Shown piece by piece: positions 1 through 11,150 of a stretch of 64,000 nt of DNA. The DNA comes from Pleurodeles waltl (Eukaryota > Chordata > Amphibia > Caudata > Salamandridae): contig NC_090450.1 of assembly GCF_031143425.1 (NCBI RefSeq), forward strand, positions 171,911,272 through 171,975,271, read 5' to 3'. The notes under the pieces are model-generated. The model worked only from the letters and a program-made list of their open reading frames with translations. It was not told where the DNA came from and ran no database searches. Made by a program: the position numbers and the translations under genes. The number at the start of each line of letters is the position of its first letter. Position 1 is the first letter of the stretch.

Positions 1-1190
1 CCCTGCTACCTGACCCAATCTCTTAGCTGGGATGTTAGTGAAGAATTTATAATCCAGGTTCAGAAGAGAGATGGGTCTGTGTGATTCAAATAGCTCGGGA
101 CTCTTTCCTGTCTTCAAGATTAGGGAAACCAAGGCCTGACCCCAGGACACTGGAAGTGGCATCCCATTTACAAATATCTCATGCCTCTTTCTCTAATATC
201 TCTTTCTGCACCGCAGAGCGCTGTTTATCTAAGACCTGGCTCTCAAGATGACATAATCCGTTCTCTACCATCTCGACCTCTCTCTTATACACCCTGTGCT
301 TTTAAGCTGATATTTCCATTAGCTTCCCCCTCAAAATGCCTTCTAGGCATCCCATAATATGCCAATGGGTGCAGAACCGAGATTTACATGCAGGAACTAA
401 TCAGTTGCTGCTTTTAGGTCCTTAATAACCTCCTGGTCTGGGGGGACCTATCAAAAGTCCATTTCTTTGGTTCTTGCCTAGTAGGCATTTCCATTTCTCA
501 AGTACTTATAGCATGATCAGAGAGATGAGGGGTCGTGGGTTTGACCATTATGATATCCTCACATATGCCTCAATATCCTAACAATAAACCTATCCCCGAA
601 AAATGACTGTATTTTTTATTATGAAAAGTATAGCCTCTGTCCTTCTCAGATTTTACCCTCCACATATCACCCAGACCTAACGGCTTGTTTAAGTATACCT
701 GCATTTTCAATGCGTTTTAGCTCTATTGCTATCGGACCTGTCCAACGAGTAATCCAAAACTATATTAAAGTCACCTGCCATGATGGTTGGAACAGGAAAG
801 GACAGTAGGTTCTGGAAAACTGCATTGAGGGGCTCAATATCTTCCAAATTAGGCTCATACTATCCCACCAGTGTATTGTTTTACAATACAGTTGCAGGCT
901 GACAGTAACCCATCTGCCCTATTTATCCACTTCAGCTTCTCCTATCATTGCCTCCAATTGCTGTTTCACTAGTATAGCTACCCTTTTCACATTTCATCTG
1001 TGGTCCATGCATATCAGTTGTCAGACCCACTTTTGCTTGCCAAACAACTCAAGACATTCTATCCTAGTTAGTTGATTCTCTTCTAAGATTATGACTTGGG
1101 CTGCTGAGCCTTTAAGGTATTGTAGCAATCTGGCTCTCCTCCTACTCATCCTGAGACATTGATCTTCCATGAAAGAATTTGAACTGTCTT
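1..1190 (-). pseudogene. L1-type LINE ORF2 fragment (endonuclease plus start of reverse transcriptase)
   Basis: Read on the minus strand this is the start of an L1 ORF2, which would nick target DNA and reverse-transcribe the element RNA. Near 1190-1030 the reading resembles the N-terminus of an APE-type endonuclease (SAAQVIILEENQL, where L1s usually have an LQETHL-like motif). Near 770-715 it shows GDFNIVLDYSLDRSDS, the endonuclease GDFN motif. Near 525-500 it shows SDHAIST, the C-terminal SDH motif, followed by a stop. Near 100-50 it shows HRPISLLNLDYKFFT, the first reverse-transcriptase block. The gap from SDHA to RPIS is only about 150 codons; I expect roughly twice that, so an internal deletion is likely. 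The copy has several stops and frameshifts and runs off the left edge of the window. Assignment to the L1 clade is from motif style, not from a search. Confidence 0.85.
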
Positions 1191-1447
1191 TACTATCCTC
1201 TCAATATTAGAGATTGTGCCTGATCACACTTCAGAAGCCCAACCTGCATCCTAGTTGTGCTTCGAGAAAAGGTTTCCAAGGAATTTTTTTATCATTCTTT
1301 TGTCTTTTTCCCCTAAGTTCCCCTCCCAGTGCACCCCCTTCCTATTGCATGTCCCAGTGTCCTTATTGTCCATCCATCGTCACAAGGAAAACTCTCCCGT
1401 ACTTTCTTATGGCTGATACGAGCCATTTGAGGGTTTGTCAAGTGGAT

Positions 1448-2475
1448 TCAAAAGAAAAACGCTTTCCTAAAGATGTACTGACAGCAAAGGAAGAAAATAA
1501 AAGAAAACAAGAAGAAGAAATGCCAGGCAAGCAGCTCCAGCTGCCCAATTCCATCTGCTCCAAATTTCCTGGGACGTGTCCCCTCACTTACCTTTATTAT
1601 CAAATCTTCTGCCTCTCCATGGTCCATCAAAGTATATATTTTATTATTAGGCATCACCTTTAAGATGGTGGGGAATTTCAATTGGGCCATTGTGCCTACC
1701 CATTCAACCTTGTTTATGCATTTCCCTAACTCCCATTGTTTGTCAGAGTGGAGTGTGAGATGTCTGACCTAATCTAAAAGTTAAAGACACTGCCTTCCAG
1801 TGATTTCTGTTTCAATGCCTTGGCGAGTACCTGCTCTTTTATGGAATAAGTTAGAAAGTTGACAAGAATCTTTCTTGGTTTGATACTGTTAGGATATCTC
1901 CTGAAGGGGTCCCTGTGAATAGGTTGGATGTCATATGCAAGGGCATCCTCAGACAATTCTTACAAACCTAATGATTTTAATAGATCTACTATAAACTTCT
2001 TTATACCCTCTCCTTCTATTCCCTCTGGGACATTCAAGACCTTTATGTTATTCTGTCTTGTCTTGTAGCTCCCTCTCTCCATGCTTTATTGCCCTTATCT
2101 GCTCCCTATAATTTGTTACTGCTGTTTTCATCTCTGCCACGGTATATTCAAAGACCTGAGTTCTAAAAACCAGTGAGTCAAGTTTATCCACCAGGCTTTC
2201 ACACGTACACCAAATTACTCTCTGGTTGGCTGCAAAGGTAGTAAAGCAATTTCTAACTTCAATTGCTAGTGATTTTAACATTCCTTCCTCTGAGTTATCC
2301 CCTCAAGAGCTCCCTGGGGGTAAACTTACTCAGATTCATCTCTTCCAAAGATAGATATCCCTTCTCTGCTCCCTGCACCAGCTTTTTCTACTGACTCTCC
2401 ACTACCTCCTCCTTTGTTTGAGGTGATCTCACCGAACACTGGAAATCTATTAATTTGCACCATCTCGTGTTAAGT
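1448..2475 (-). pseudogene. L1-type ORF1 (RNA-binding chaperone), decayed
   Basis: This is the ORF1 upstream of the ORF2 fragment, on the same minus strand. L1 ORF1 proteins trimerise through a coiled coil and bind the element RNA. The order is right: an N-terminal stretch starting near 2475 (MVQINRFPVFGEI), a coiled-coil-like stretch at about 2281-2048, an NNIKVLNVPEGIEGEG segment like the usual NNLRI.G.PE motif at about 2070, an RRM-like part with PRKILVNFLTYSIKEQVL at about 1870-1820, and a C-terminal domain (LKFPTILKVMPNNKIY, then EAEDLI) near 1690-1610. The frame is broken by at least three stops or frameshifts, so no product is expected. ORF1 and ORF2 are about 250 bp apart. The RRM region differs clearly from the L1 ORF1 at 59.2-60.0 kb, so these are separate L1 families. 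Confidence 0.85.
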
Positions 2476-3615
2476 TAGATTGAAGCAATGTTCAAGTTGT
2501 AAACCATCCCTGTTTGCTGTATGGGTATAGTATTGCCAGTATTGCCCGTGCAAGTAGTATTGTCCACTTCTGCCCTGCCATTACACCCCTGCCGCCTTTC
2601 TCCACCTGCAGGTGTAAGCCCAGGCACCACTTTAAAATAGGACCTCAGCAAGGGGGTTACTCTCACAGATTAATGTTTCAGCCTCCCTGTGTAGGGGCTG
2701 CCACTAAACACACTGAAGTAGCCATAAGCAGGGAAGTATGTTCCTGGCTCACCATCTGGCTCCTTTCACTTCCCCACACTTGCATTAACTTTCACTGACT
2801 TAAGGGCAATCTGTACAGACAGGGGCCGGAGTCTTGCTTGGCTCTTTAGTGTATATCTTCTCTTGTGCCTGGGCCCCCTCTCCACCTCCTGGTATCCTCC
2901 TCCCTCTTCCACCACAGTCCTCCTCGCCTAGGGGGCCAGCTCCAGCTGTCTTGAACTGTTGCAAACCTCCCAGATTCAGCATCCTTGATAATTCCTCAAT
3001 AGTAGCAGCCAGCTATGCAGAGGCCGCACTCCTGTGCTGCTGCTTCCTCCTTTTCCCCAGAGGGGGTTGGGAGCTGTGGCCTGACATCTCTTGCAAACCT
3101 GCCAGAGTTCCATGTTGGCCTCACCAGGAGATGCTGGCCTGGCTGTGTTTCTCACCAATGGAGACAGCGGGAAACGCTGTTCCCCCGCCTCTGCTTTCAA
3201 TTTCAAAAGTGTGAGCATATTGAAGGTAAGAAACATATGCAGACCACCTGCCTGCCCATCCGCTGCTGACTATTTTGCTCTCCTCCAGGCCCTATCCAAG
3301 CACTCCCATTACCGCCTAGCTAGTGGCAGCCATGTTCCCCTGTTTGTCAAGGATTTCAATATACTCACATCATGCAAATGGTTCTTCGTGGTTTTAGTGC
3401 ACCTTGTCATTTATGGGGGTATGTTGGTTGTGGAAGTACACATTTTGTTTCTCTTCTGGTTGCTTGCTAAGTTTGCTTTCCTTCTGAGCCTTGCTGCAGG
3501 TAATGTTTGCATAAGAACAATTCTCAAACATAGTAGTGAAATCCAGCGGCAGCCGCTGCAAATCTCAAGGGGAGCGGTGGGGACAGAGCAGCCGCAGCCC
3601 GTCCTTTAGGGCTGA

Positions 3616-4110
3616 AGGGCCACCCCCCCACCTTTTGCCCCTCATGAAGTGTGCCGGTCAGGCTGAGCAAAGGTCAGGCTGACAGACACTCTTCATTTTC
3701 AGATCAGGCAGCCAGGAGGGAGACATGCGTGATTTGCGCAGACTCCTGGCTGCCTGAGCTGAACTTTGCTGGGCTGAAGAGGTCACAGCTCCTATGGGCG
3801 TGACCTCCTCAGCTCAGCAAAGGTGCCTCGAGGCCCTTCCCCTCTGTGACGAGGGGAAGCGTCACCCATTGATTTCGACTTGGGTGCTTCAGGTTTAATC
3901 CCTGAAGCGCCCAGGGCGAGTGTCAATCAGTGGCACCTCATCACAGAGTGGGGAGGGGTCAGAAGTCTCACTGACCCCATACCACTCTGTGACGAAGTTG
4001 GGACTGCTGCCTTCCATCATTGGCTGACCTCAGGTCAACAAGAGAGGGAAGGTAGCAGTCCCAACCCTCCTGGGACCTCTGAGCTGAAGGTAAGTGTGCG
4101 TGTGTTTTTT
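3616..4110. repeat. Serial-hairpin repeat: five consecutive long inverted repeats
   Basis: Five back-to-back hairpins can be drawn: 3704-3718 with 3743-3757 (15 bp perfect), 3764-3786 with 3800-3822 (about 20 of 23 paired), 3836-3844 with 3851-3859 (9 bp perfect, 6-nt loop), 3942-3962 with 3971-3991 (near perfect), and 3997-4015 with 4047-4065 (about 17 of 19). Together they fill most of 3700-4065. No coding sequence is visible. It resembles in architecture the hairpin elements at 4190-4660, 10437-10920 and 61671-62158, so I treat it as a probable non-autonomous mobile element. Its ends are not defined. Confidence 0.6.
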
Positions 4111-4189
4111 AAATGAATGTTTGGTGCATGCGTGTATGTTTGAATGTTGATGAGTGTTGTGAATGGATGTGCATGCATGTGTGAATGAA

Positions 4190-4660
4190 TGAGTGTGAGT
4201 GTGAATCCCGCCGCCCCCTTCCTCCTAAAATTACCGGCTGCCACTTGGACAGAGGGGGGAATAAAAAATAATTTTCAAAAACGTACTTATTCCCATGGTC
4301 ACTACCTCCTGCTGCTTCGCTCCTCTTCTTCTGGTGTCCAAGCATTCACTGGGACACCAGCACAGGCTCCCCAGCAATCCTGGTGCTGCTTTCATGCTAA
4401 ACGTAACATGAAAGCAGCGTCAGGATTGGTCTGAGCAGCTTGGACTGCTGCTCTGGCACAGCCCTGGGGTCTGTGCAGTTTCTACAGCCTGGCTGTTCAA
4501 CACAGCTGGGTTGGAGAAACCTAAGTGTGCATGTGTGTTTGACCAGTCTAAGACATCGTGCCAAACACATATGCGCACTTAAGTGCACTCTCTCCTCCTC
4601 CTCCTCTCTCCCACTACGAGATTGCGAAAGAGCCGCCTCTGCATAAATCTTTATCCATAA
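4190..4660 (-). mobile_element. Hairpin-rich non-autonomous element, reverse-oriented copy
   Basis: Reverse-complemented, this stretch follows the same plan as the copies at 10437-10920 and 61671-62158. There is a GTTTGG-type inverted repeat, an arm with the stem TCCTGACGCTGCT / AGCAGCACCAGGA, a GAGCCTGTG block, and a tail of AATTATTTTTTATTCCCCCC followed by a C-rich run. The order of blocks is conserved although the sequence has drifted. It has no ORF of its own. The ends are approximate and I could not find a target duplication. Confidence 0.55.
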
Positions 4661-5690
4661 ATTTAAAACAGTATCAGTGTCTGATGTTCTCCAATTTAGT
4701 GGTTATTAATTGCCATTTCAGCTACATTTGATTTCGTTTAAATATATTTCATCAAGCTTAATTCAACCACCTAGCTTCCTTCTTAAGTTCGATAGTGCCA
4801 TTATAAATCTTCGTCCAGTAGTTTGCTCCCAGTAGCTCGTAATTTTATTTTGTTTGACAAGAATTTATCCTGAATTATTTTTCCCCAGTTCGCAGTAAAA
4901 CTTTCTCGAGGCTTCTTTAAACACACAGCTTTGTTTTATCCTTCTGTTTTTCTTCATACAGTTTCACTTTTGTGACTTCTACCGAAGTCTCCATTTGTTA
5001 CACGATGCAGTGAGCTTCAGGAGTTCTTCAGGTGAGGTCTGATTTCATTGTTTAACTACACCAGTCCGCCACAGAACTAAATTCAGCTCAATTCAGAAAG
5101 GCTTTAAATATTCCTGCGTCTGCTTTTATCTTTTTAACTAAATTTTCCATTCTCTGCTTCTGAGATGAGGTTTAGTGCAATAACCCTATTGTTTTTATAA
5201 TGGATGTACAGTGGTAGAATCAGGTTATATCTATGATGCCATTTCAATACTTTCTGAAGACTTGAAGTGCCTGGTGCATCACCTGGACGATGTCCCCGGT
5301 TGTGTGTTTGCATTTTATTATTTGGTAAACTCTGTTTCATACATTTTATTATTGCCTCTTTGAATACAGAATGTTTGTCTGGTCCCCAATGATGAACTAT
5401 TTTGTCTTGTTGCCAGTGTACTCCGTTCAATAATAGAGGTGTTGCAAAATCAGGTTTATCTTCTCTATATGGCTCTGTTTTTCCACGTCAAGCCAGTTCT
5501 CAGGGGGGTAGATCAAGTGCTTGTAATAATAATGCAGGTGGATAGGCTTCGGAGGAGGCTGCCCCGGAGCCTACCCTTGGAGGACATTTTCTCCCCGGTG
5601 ACCTGCCTGAGCTTGCTGAATGCAAATCCAACAAGGTGATGGAGGGAATGCTTGAATTAATCGCAGCCACTGGCAATTGCTTGGGGTAGC
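4661..5690. other. Unassigned AT-rich sequence
   Basis: No recognisable gene, terminal repeat or tandem array was seen. Reading frames here are short and lack family motifs. Confidence 0.5.
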
Positions 5691-5699
5691 ATTCTAATC

Positions 5700-5800
5700 T
5701 ATCGTTCTTTTGTCCACCATGCAACCTTGGTTTGGGCTCAGCCATATGCAAACCAGTCTTGTCTCTTCTCTAGTAGGAACAGTCCAGACTCCTCTGTTTC
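5700..5800. repeat. Fragment of a Penelope-type terminal repeat
   Basis: This roughly 100-bp stretch (with CATATGCAAACCAGTCTTG and GGAACAGTCCAG) matches the terminal repeat of the Penelope-like element at 22885-22978 over its whole length with moderate divergence. Similarity stops abruptly on both sides, so it is an isolated fragment. Confidence 0.65.
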
Positions 5801-8050
5801 TGAGGGGTGCGCGGAAACCAAGGAAAACTAATCAATATCGATGTCCACTATTGCCATTGTCCTCAAAACCACAAAAACCTATTCTGCTGCAATCACACTG
5901 AATTGCCAAGTAACTTCCTTTTAGGCTTTGACTTTCAAGAGGTCGCAAGAGTGAACTAGCAAACCCAATAAACAGAATGTCCAAGCAGTGTTTTTTGGGA
6001 GGAAGGGAATACGCTTTCATGCATGTTACATATAAATACATAGTTAGTGTCTTAATAATTCTTTTAGCATGAAAATCTATTCTGAGTAATTATTAGCATT
6101 ACCCTGTAACTAATCTTTTGCACTGACTAGGCCTGCATATCAGTGGCAAGGATGACGTTTCAAGTGTAAGTTGCATGGCATTTCCCATGGTGGGCGTTGT
6201 TCTCTCTCTCTCTGTGTTCCTCAGGGAAGCAGTGGTACGCTATAGTGAGTCAGGTCAACCTCTGGCTTTTAAGGTTTAGGTATCCCAATCACCTGCAGAC
6301 AGAATGTGGGAATAACGACACACAGGATCTCACATGTCAGAGAACAACACTCTTGTGGAGGAGAACCCAAGATGCTGCAGTGGGATGGGGAGGGTCACCA
6401 CTCCACATGCTCAAAATAGAGCCGCTAGTCAGGCGAACAAGGGGCAGCGTTTATTGGCTGAATTTGGCCATGTTACATGTTGCCCAGTTCTTGCAGTCTT
6501 GGCTTAACACTGGTAATTGCAGTGTACTTGATCAGTGCACTCAGCTCTGGCCTGAATTCAATCAGAAGATTTTGTATAGTGAGCATTTTAGCTCCTCTTC
6601 ATCAGATTGAACCAGCAAAGATATTTAATCTTCCCTCTGGTATGATCTATACCCCTTCAGGGAAAAAAAAGCAGTTTCCACCTCTGTTGTCAACCGTTCT
6701 TTATTCTAGTGTACAGTGCTCAGCTTGGAAAATGGTGCAGTGTATATAAGTTGCAGAACCTTTTCCTATCCAGAAACTGTAGCACTGTGTCTTCTGCCAA
6801 CTGACCCTCAAAATCAGCGTTGGCCTCAATATTGTGGATGTAGACAATCAGTTAAAAATGTACTTCCTTCATATGGGACAACACTCTACTGCTGTGAATT
6901 GGCTCTCTTCTGAAAATACTTCTATCCAAATTGGGGATGTTGCTGGGTCTTGAATCATTGGACAGAGCAGAGCACAGGATATGAGTCTGATTATGGGGAA
7001 TGGATCTTTTCGTATTGGTGTGCAGCTTTGGAAACGAAATCTGTCACTGTCTCTTGTCCAGATGTTCAGATGTTGCTTCTTCAAAGCTAACATGAAGAGG
7101 GGAGTAGAGAAGCAGTTTTTAGGTTGAGCGCCCAAGCATTCTGGCCTGTTGTAATCTATCTGTGGTCTTTTAATCACGCCCACTGCACACCCATCACTAT
7201 CACTCATTCATGGGCTTGCCTTTCAAAAATCCTTTAACATTGGTAAATGGTGTTACGTGTGTTCCACCTTGAGGCAGTTTTGTTACCGCCTTGGCCATTG
7301 ACCCTGTTACATGGATAATGCGCATTTGCCGATACATTTGACTGGTAGTGAACTTCTTAATCCTTTTGTGTCTCTCCTTTGTGCTCATGGCGGCCGTGGC
7401 ACTTTGATTTGGCTTGCTTATGTCAACTGTTTTACTTTTCACTCTCGATTTATATGGCAAGAAAAGTCCAGTCAGGAATTCACAACTCTAATAGCTCTAA
7501 CTCAAGTAAACACGAGACTCATTGCTTTGCAAATGCTTGTTTTACATGGGTTGATTCATTTTCCCAATAACATCATAATAATCAAATATTAACTAAATGA
7601 TCACAGGAAGGTAAACACAAAGAAACTTCTTAGACCATTTAGGTTTTGTGATTGAAAACAAGAAACATACACTTGCATTTTCAATAGTTTTTGTTGTTTT
7701 GTAGCAAGGGAGGGAATCAAAGGAGAACCACAGGGACACTGGCAGGCAAAGTGGATACATCATCTCTGATTCCCTTTAAACTCGCTCATGCCCGAGATAA
7801 TCTTAGGAGCTATAAAAAAAATTGGGAGCTCCCAAAGTAAGGGTACCACACATCTTATGTATGCAGGTAGTGTTCGTACACACCATACACAATGAAGAGC
7901 GATCAGAGAGGCTATCGACGGCATACTGCAATCATTTACTCATGATGCATGTGAAACGGCTTCTGTCCCATGACTATTACTCAGCTGTCACCCACTACTA
8001 ATAGTGCCATGTCCAGTCATGGGAACAGTAGTCACATGTGATAAAAGAAA
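5801..8050. other. Unassigned sequence
   Basis: Nothing recognisable on either strand. The minus-strand frame at 7200-7460 (86 codons, basic) has no motif I can name and no supporting context. Confidence 0.5.
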
Positions 8051-8059
8051 TACTACTTT

Positions 8060-8790
8060 GGGACCTCCTTTATAGCCTAGCAGATTCTGGCACTTTGTTG
8101 GTGAGCAACAAAGTGGCATATTATGGCCAAGTGGTGCAGTGCAGAGCAGCGCAGCACAGCAAGTCGCCTTTCTGCAATGTGTCACAGGGAAAAGAAGGGA
8201 ATGCACCATGTTTATCACAATAGGGTGCATTCCTGTACTTTCTCCACCGCTGATGCACAATGGGCTCCCCAGCGCCAAAGTAGGCACCCTTGCACCATGG
8301 TATGAGGGTGTCTCTGTTGTATGTAGGATTGTTTCTGTGCAGCAAGGGGAACCTTTCTGCACAAAAGTAATCCCCTGAGTCTGTTGCCTCTTTCTGTGTG
8401 TACTGCAGAATGCACAACATATAGAAAGTGGAAAAAACGAGGAGAAATACAGATATTTCTCCTCAGTACTTCTCACCTGGGGAGGGATAGGTTTTTGGCG
8501 CGTTCCTAGATTTACCACTTCTGATAATCTGGGAATGTGTCAAAAGCAATGGATGTTGCAGGGGAACATCTACGAAACACTCATGGGATGCCTCCCTGGA
8601 GCAGAGTAAGGCAACGCAGTGATTTCCACTGCGTTGCTATAGTCGAGATTTTTAAAGCCACACAGGGTAACACAAAGTGGCCTTGCGTAGCTTCATAAAT
8701 CTCATTTTTGAGTTGGGTCACGCATTCACCACATTGCGTGGTCTAAGTGCAACGCAATTGAGATCATAAATATGGCCGACACTCTATAGC
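8060..8790. mobile_element. Possible MITE (weak)
   Basis: The segment has many short inverted repeats, including CACTTTGTTG / CAACAAAGTG around 8091-8115. Its margins look loosely like degraded inverted termini: a GGGACCTCCTTTATAG-like left side and a TCATAAATATGGCC-like right side. The style resembles the better supported MITE at 55138-55634. No target duplication was established. Confidence 0.3.
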
Positions 8791-10436
8791 GCAAACATAA
8801 GGTCAATTGTGACTTAAATTTCTGCACCGGAACACACACATTGTATGAAATGAAAAGCGAAATGGCACACGACTATTGCATTCAGTCATACATATCATAT
8901 GCACTTTTTTCTCCTGAATCAATCCATGAAGGTGTTCTTTGAGCAATAGTGCTTTGCACTTCTATGTTTTCTTTGGTACAGTTGAGATGAGGGAGCTTTG
9001 TGTAACGTTATTTCTATTGCTTCTGTTTCAAATGTGTGTTTTATTTTTGATGTGTCAACTTTTATTTTACTGGTCTTCATTTTTACTACATTTCTTGCTT
9101 GTTGTAATTACCTTCACTGTATTCTCATTGATCTAGAACAGAGTGCGTATTATTTCCTGTTCCTTCTCCCTCTACTTCTTTTCTGATTTTTTTTTACTTT
9201 TTTCAGCACGGATTGTTTTATGGTTTTCATATTCAATTTCTGTATTACTATAGTATTCCTCTTTTGTGCTTTGACATCCCGCGATATTTTCTAAATAGGT
9301 TTTAACATATATTTTATTGCCTTTAGGTTGTTTATATGTGCTTTCAGTTCAACGTGCATGATTCTCTAAAGAAGGCATTTTCTTTGTTTGTAATTATTTT
9401 GTCTGCACATTGTTTTAGTATCTCTAGACTGTTTTTGTCTACATGATTTGTTTATCTTGGCTGTTATATCTCAGAATAAAATATACACAGCCTAGACGTG
9501 GGAGCAGAGGCATTCTTCTTCTTGTTTTATTTCTCTCCAGCTTGCCAATGTGTCCTCCGTCAAATAGAAGTCATCCCTAGCCAACATGGTCGTACCCTTC
9601 GGCAAGTGGGTTAGTCATGCACTGCCTCAAGATGCAGTGATGGAGTGAAGGAACAGTTGTTATATGGCTGCAGGATTAGAATCAGAATACCCAATAGGCG
9701 CACTTAATATAGTGTATCACAATGCCGATGGTGGTCTTGTGGTGGTGCATGTAATGAAATATATACCTTGAAGATATTTATATAGTCAAGGTACATATAT
9801 GAAAATATAAATCAAGTAATCCTATATTTCTCTACAACTACTTACCTTGTCGATATTTTGGTCATCGATATTATGACTATGATGTATTAGTAGCATGATA
9901 TTCTGGAGTTGACATTAAGGTGGAATACCACTAATTTGTATCGTGAACTGGTTGTTATTATTCTAAATTTAAACTGCTGTTTTGTGATTCATTATTAGTC
10001 AAAAAGGTCTGATTTAGATTTGATTTGATCACTTAAGCAGCCTGTGAAAAACCCGTATCAATCTCATTGTTTCTGTGAATGAATCTCAGTGTTTTACCAC
10101 TCACATCTACAAACAGTTTTATGTACTAAGAAATATTGAAAGAGTGATAGCAGTATGCTTTGAATATGCCTGGAATAGCATTGCACAAGCACTGCATTGG
10201 CAGAGGAAACTAGACATCAGTTCAGCATAGAGTTTGGTAATACTTCATATTCACGTCTAGAAAACAGATTTCTACACCAGATTTAACAAACCCAAAATGG
10301 AGGAGGGACAGCAGCTCTGGACCTCAAGCGGCTGAATTGGTTTCTGATTGAAATCATAGTTAAAGCATCTGGTCCCACCCACAAATCCATTTCATGTTTA
10401 AGCATCTACTGATATTAAAAGCTATTTAAGATCATT
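8791..10436. other. Unassigned T-rich sequence
   Basis: The stretch 8880-9480 is strongly T-rich and 9500-10436 is mixed. No gene, terminal repeat or array was recognised. Confidence 0.5.
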
Positions 10437-10920
10437 GGTGGCTTCTCTGTTTATGCGGAGGAATGTTGCACCCCGCCAGCAGTGGCAGCTGCTAAACCTT
10501 TTAAAGAAAACGATAATAAACTATGTTTATTATTGTTTTCTTTGAAAGGGGCGGGGCCAGACGGGTGAGGTGCACTGAGAGGGAGTGCTCAGCACTCCCC
10601 CTTCACAGCACATGTGTGTTTGGCTGGCCGTCTTGGGCCGGCCAAACATACATGCACTGTAGGCTCTCTCCAGCCCAGCATCACAATTGCCGGGCTGAAG
10701 AGAGCCTGCACAGGCTCCCAATCTGCCTGAGAGCACCCTAGCAGGGCGCTCCCAGCCAATCTTGACGCTGCTATGAGCAGCATTAGGATTGGCGCAGGGC
10801 AGGTTGGGAGCCTGTGCCTACAGGGAGAAGCGTTGAGGGACAGAGGAGCGGCAAAGGAAGTAAGTGATATTTTAAAAATTAAATGTTTATTTCCTCCCTC
10901 CCCACGCACCTACCCGCCCC
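10437..10920 (+). mobile_element. Hairpin-rich non-autonomous element, forward copy
   Basis: This is a relative of the element at 61671-62158. It starts with a GGTGGCTTCTC-like end and contains a long stem pairing AAAGAAAACGATAATAAA with TTTATTATTGTTTTCTTT around 10498-10549. Further inverted repeats follow: GAGTGCT/AGCACTC, TTTGGCTGGCC/GGCCGGCCAAA, GGCTCTCTCCAGCCC/GGGCTGAAGAGAGCC, and a larger arm closing GGCTCCCAA with TTGGGAGCC. It ends in a C-rich tail. No ORF is credible here; the short frames arise from the hairpins. A convincing target duplication was not found. Confidence 0.65.
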
Positions 10921-10968
10921 ACCCCTTCCACAGACCATGAGCTGCTACTGTTTAAGATGCAATTTTAC

Positions 10969-11150
10969 ACAAGTAACCAAAGTTCCAATAGACAACCGCA
11001 GTTTGGCGATAGTAGGAAAGAAATTCCATTATTTCATTTCTTCCATAATTTTCAAAGTTACAAGTAATCAAAGTTCTAATACGCATCCGAAGGTTGGGGG
11101 AAAGTAGGAAAGAAATTCCATTATTTAATTTCATCCATATTTTTCCTACC
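10969..11150. repeat. Tandem duplication, about 91-bp unit, two copies
   Basis: Copy 1 (about 10969-11059) and copy 2 (about 11060-11150) share ACAAGTAA.CAAAGTT and GTAGGAAAGAAATTCCATTA with scattered substitutions. There is no coding sequence. Confidence 0.8.

Larger units (their letters stand above)
1..3236 (-). mobile_element. L1-like non-LTR retrotransposon, minus strand, 3' end outside window
   Basis: The unit holds ORF1 (1448-2475) and a partial ORF2 (1-1190) in the order expected for an L1 read right to left. The GC-rich stretch 2800-3236 lies upstream of ORF1 and is probably its 5' untranslated region. The 5' limit at about 3236 is a guess from the composition change; no target duplication could be tested because the 3' end is outside the window. 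Confidence 0.75.

Noticed and set aside
6590..6610. CTGATGA on the minus strand as a second hammerhead
   Set aside because: No stem II and no GAAA follow. The same holds for CTGATGA near 25089.
7200..7460. Basic 86-codon minus-strand ORF
   Set aside because: No named motif, no splice or neighbour support; kept as unassigned.
8091..8115. Strong short hairpin that looks like a bacterial terminator
   Set aside because: The window is clearly eukaryotic and the hairpin has no gene before it; it fits a MITE-like repeat.
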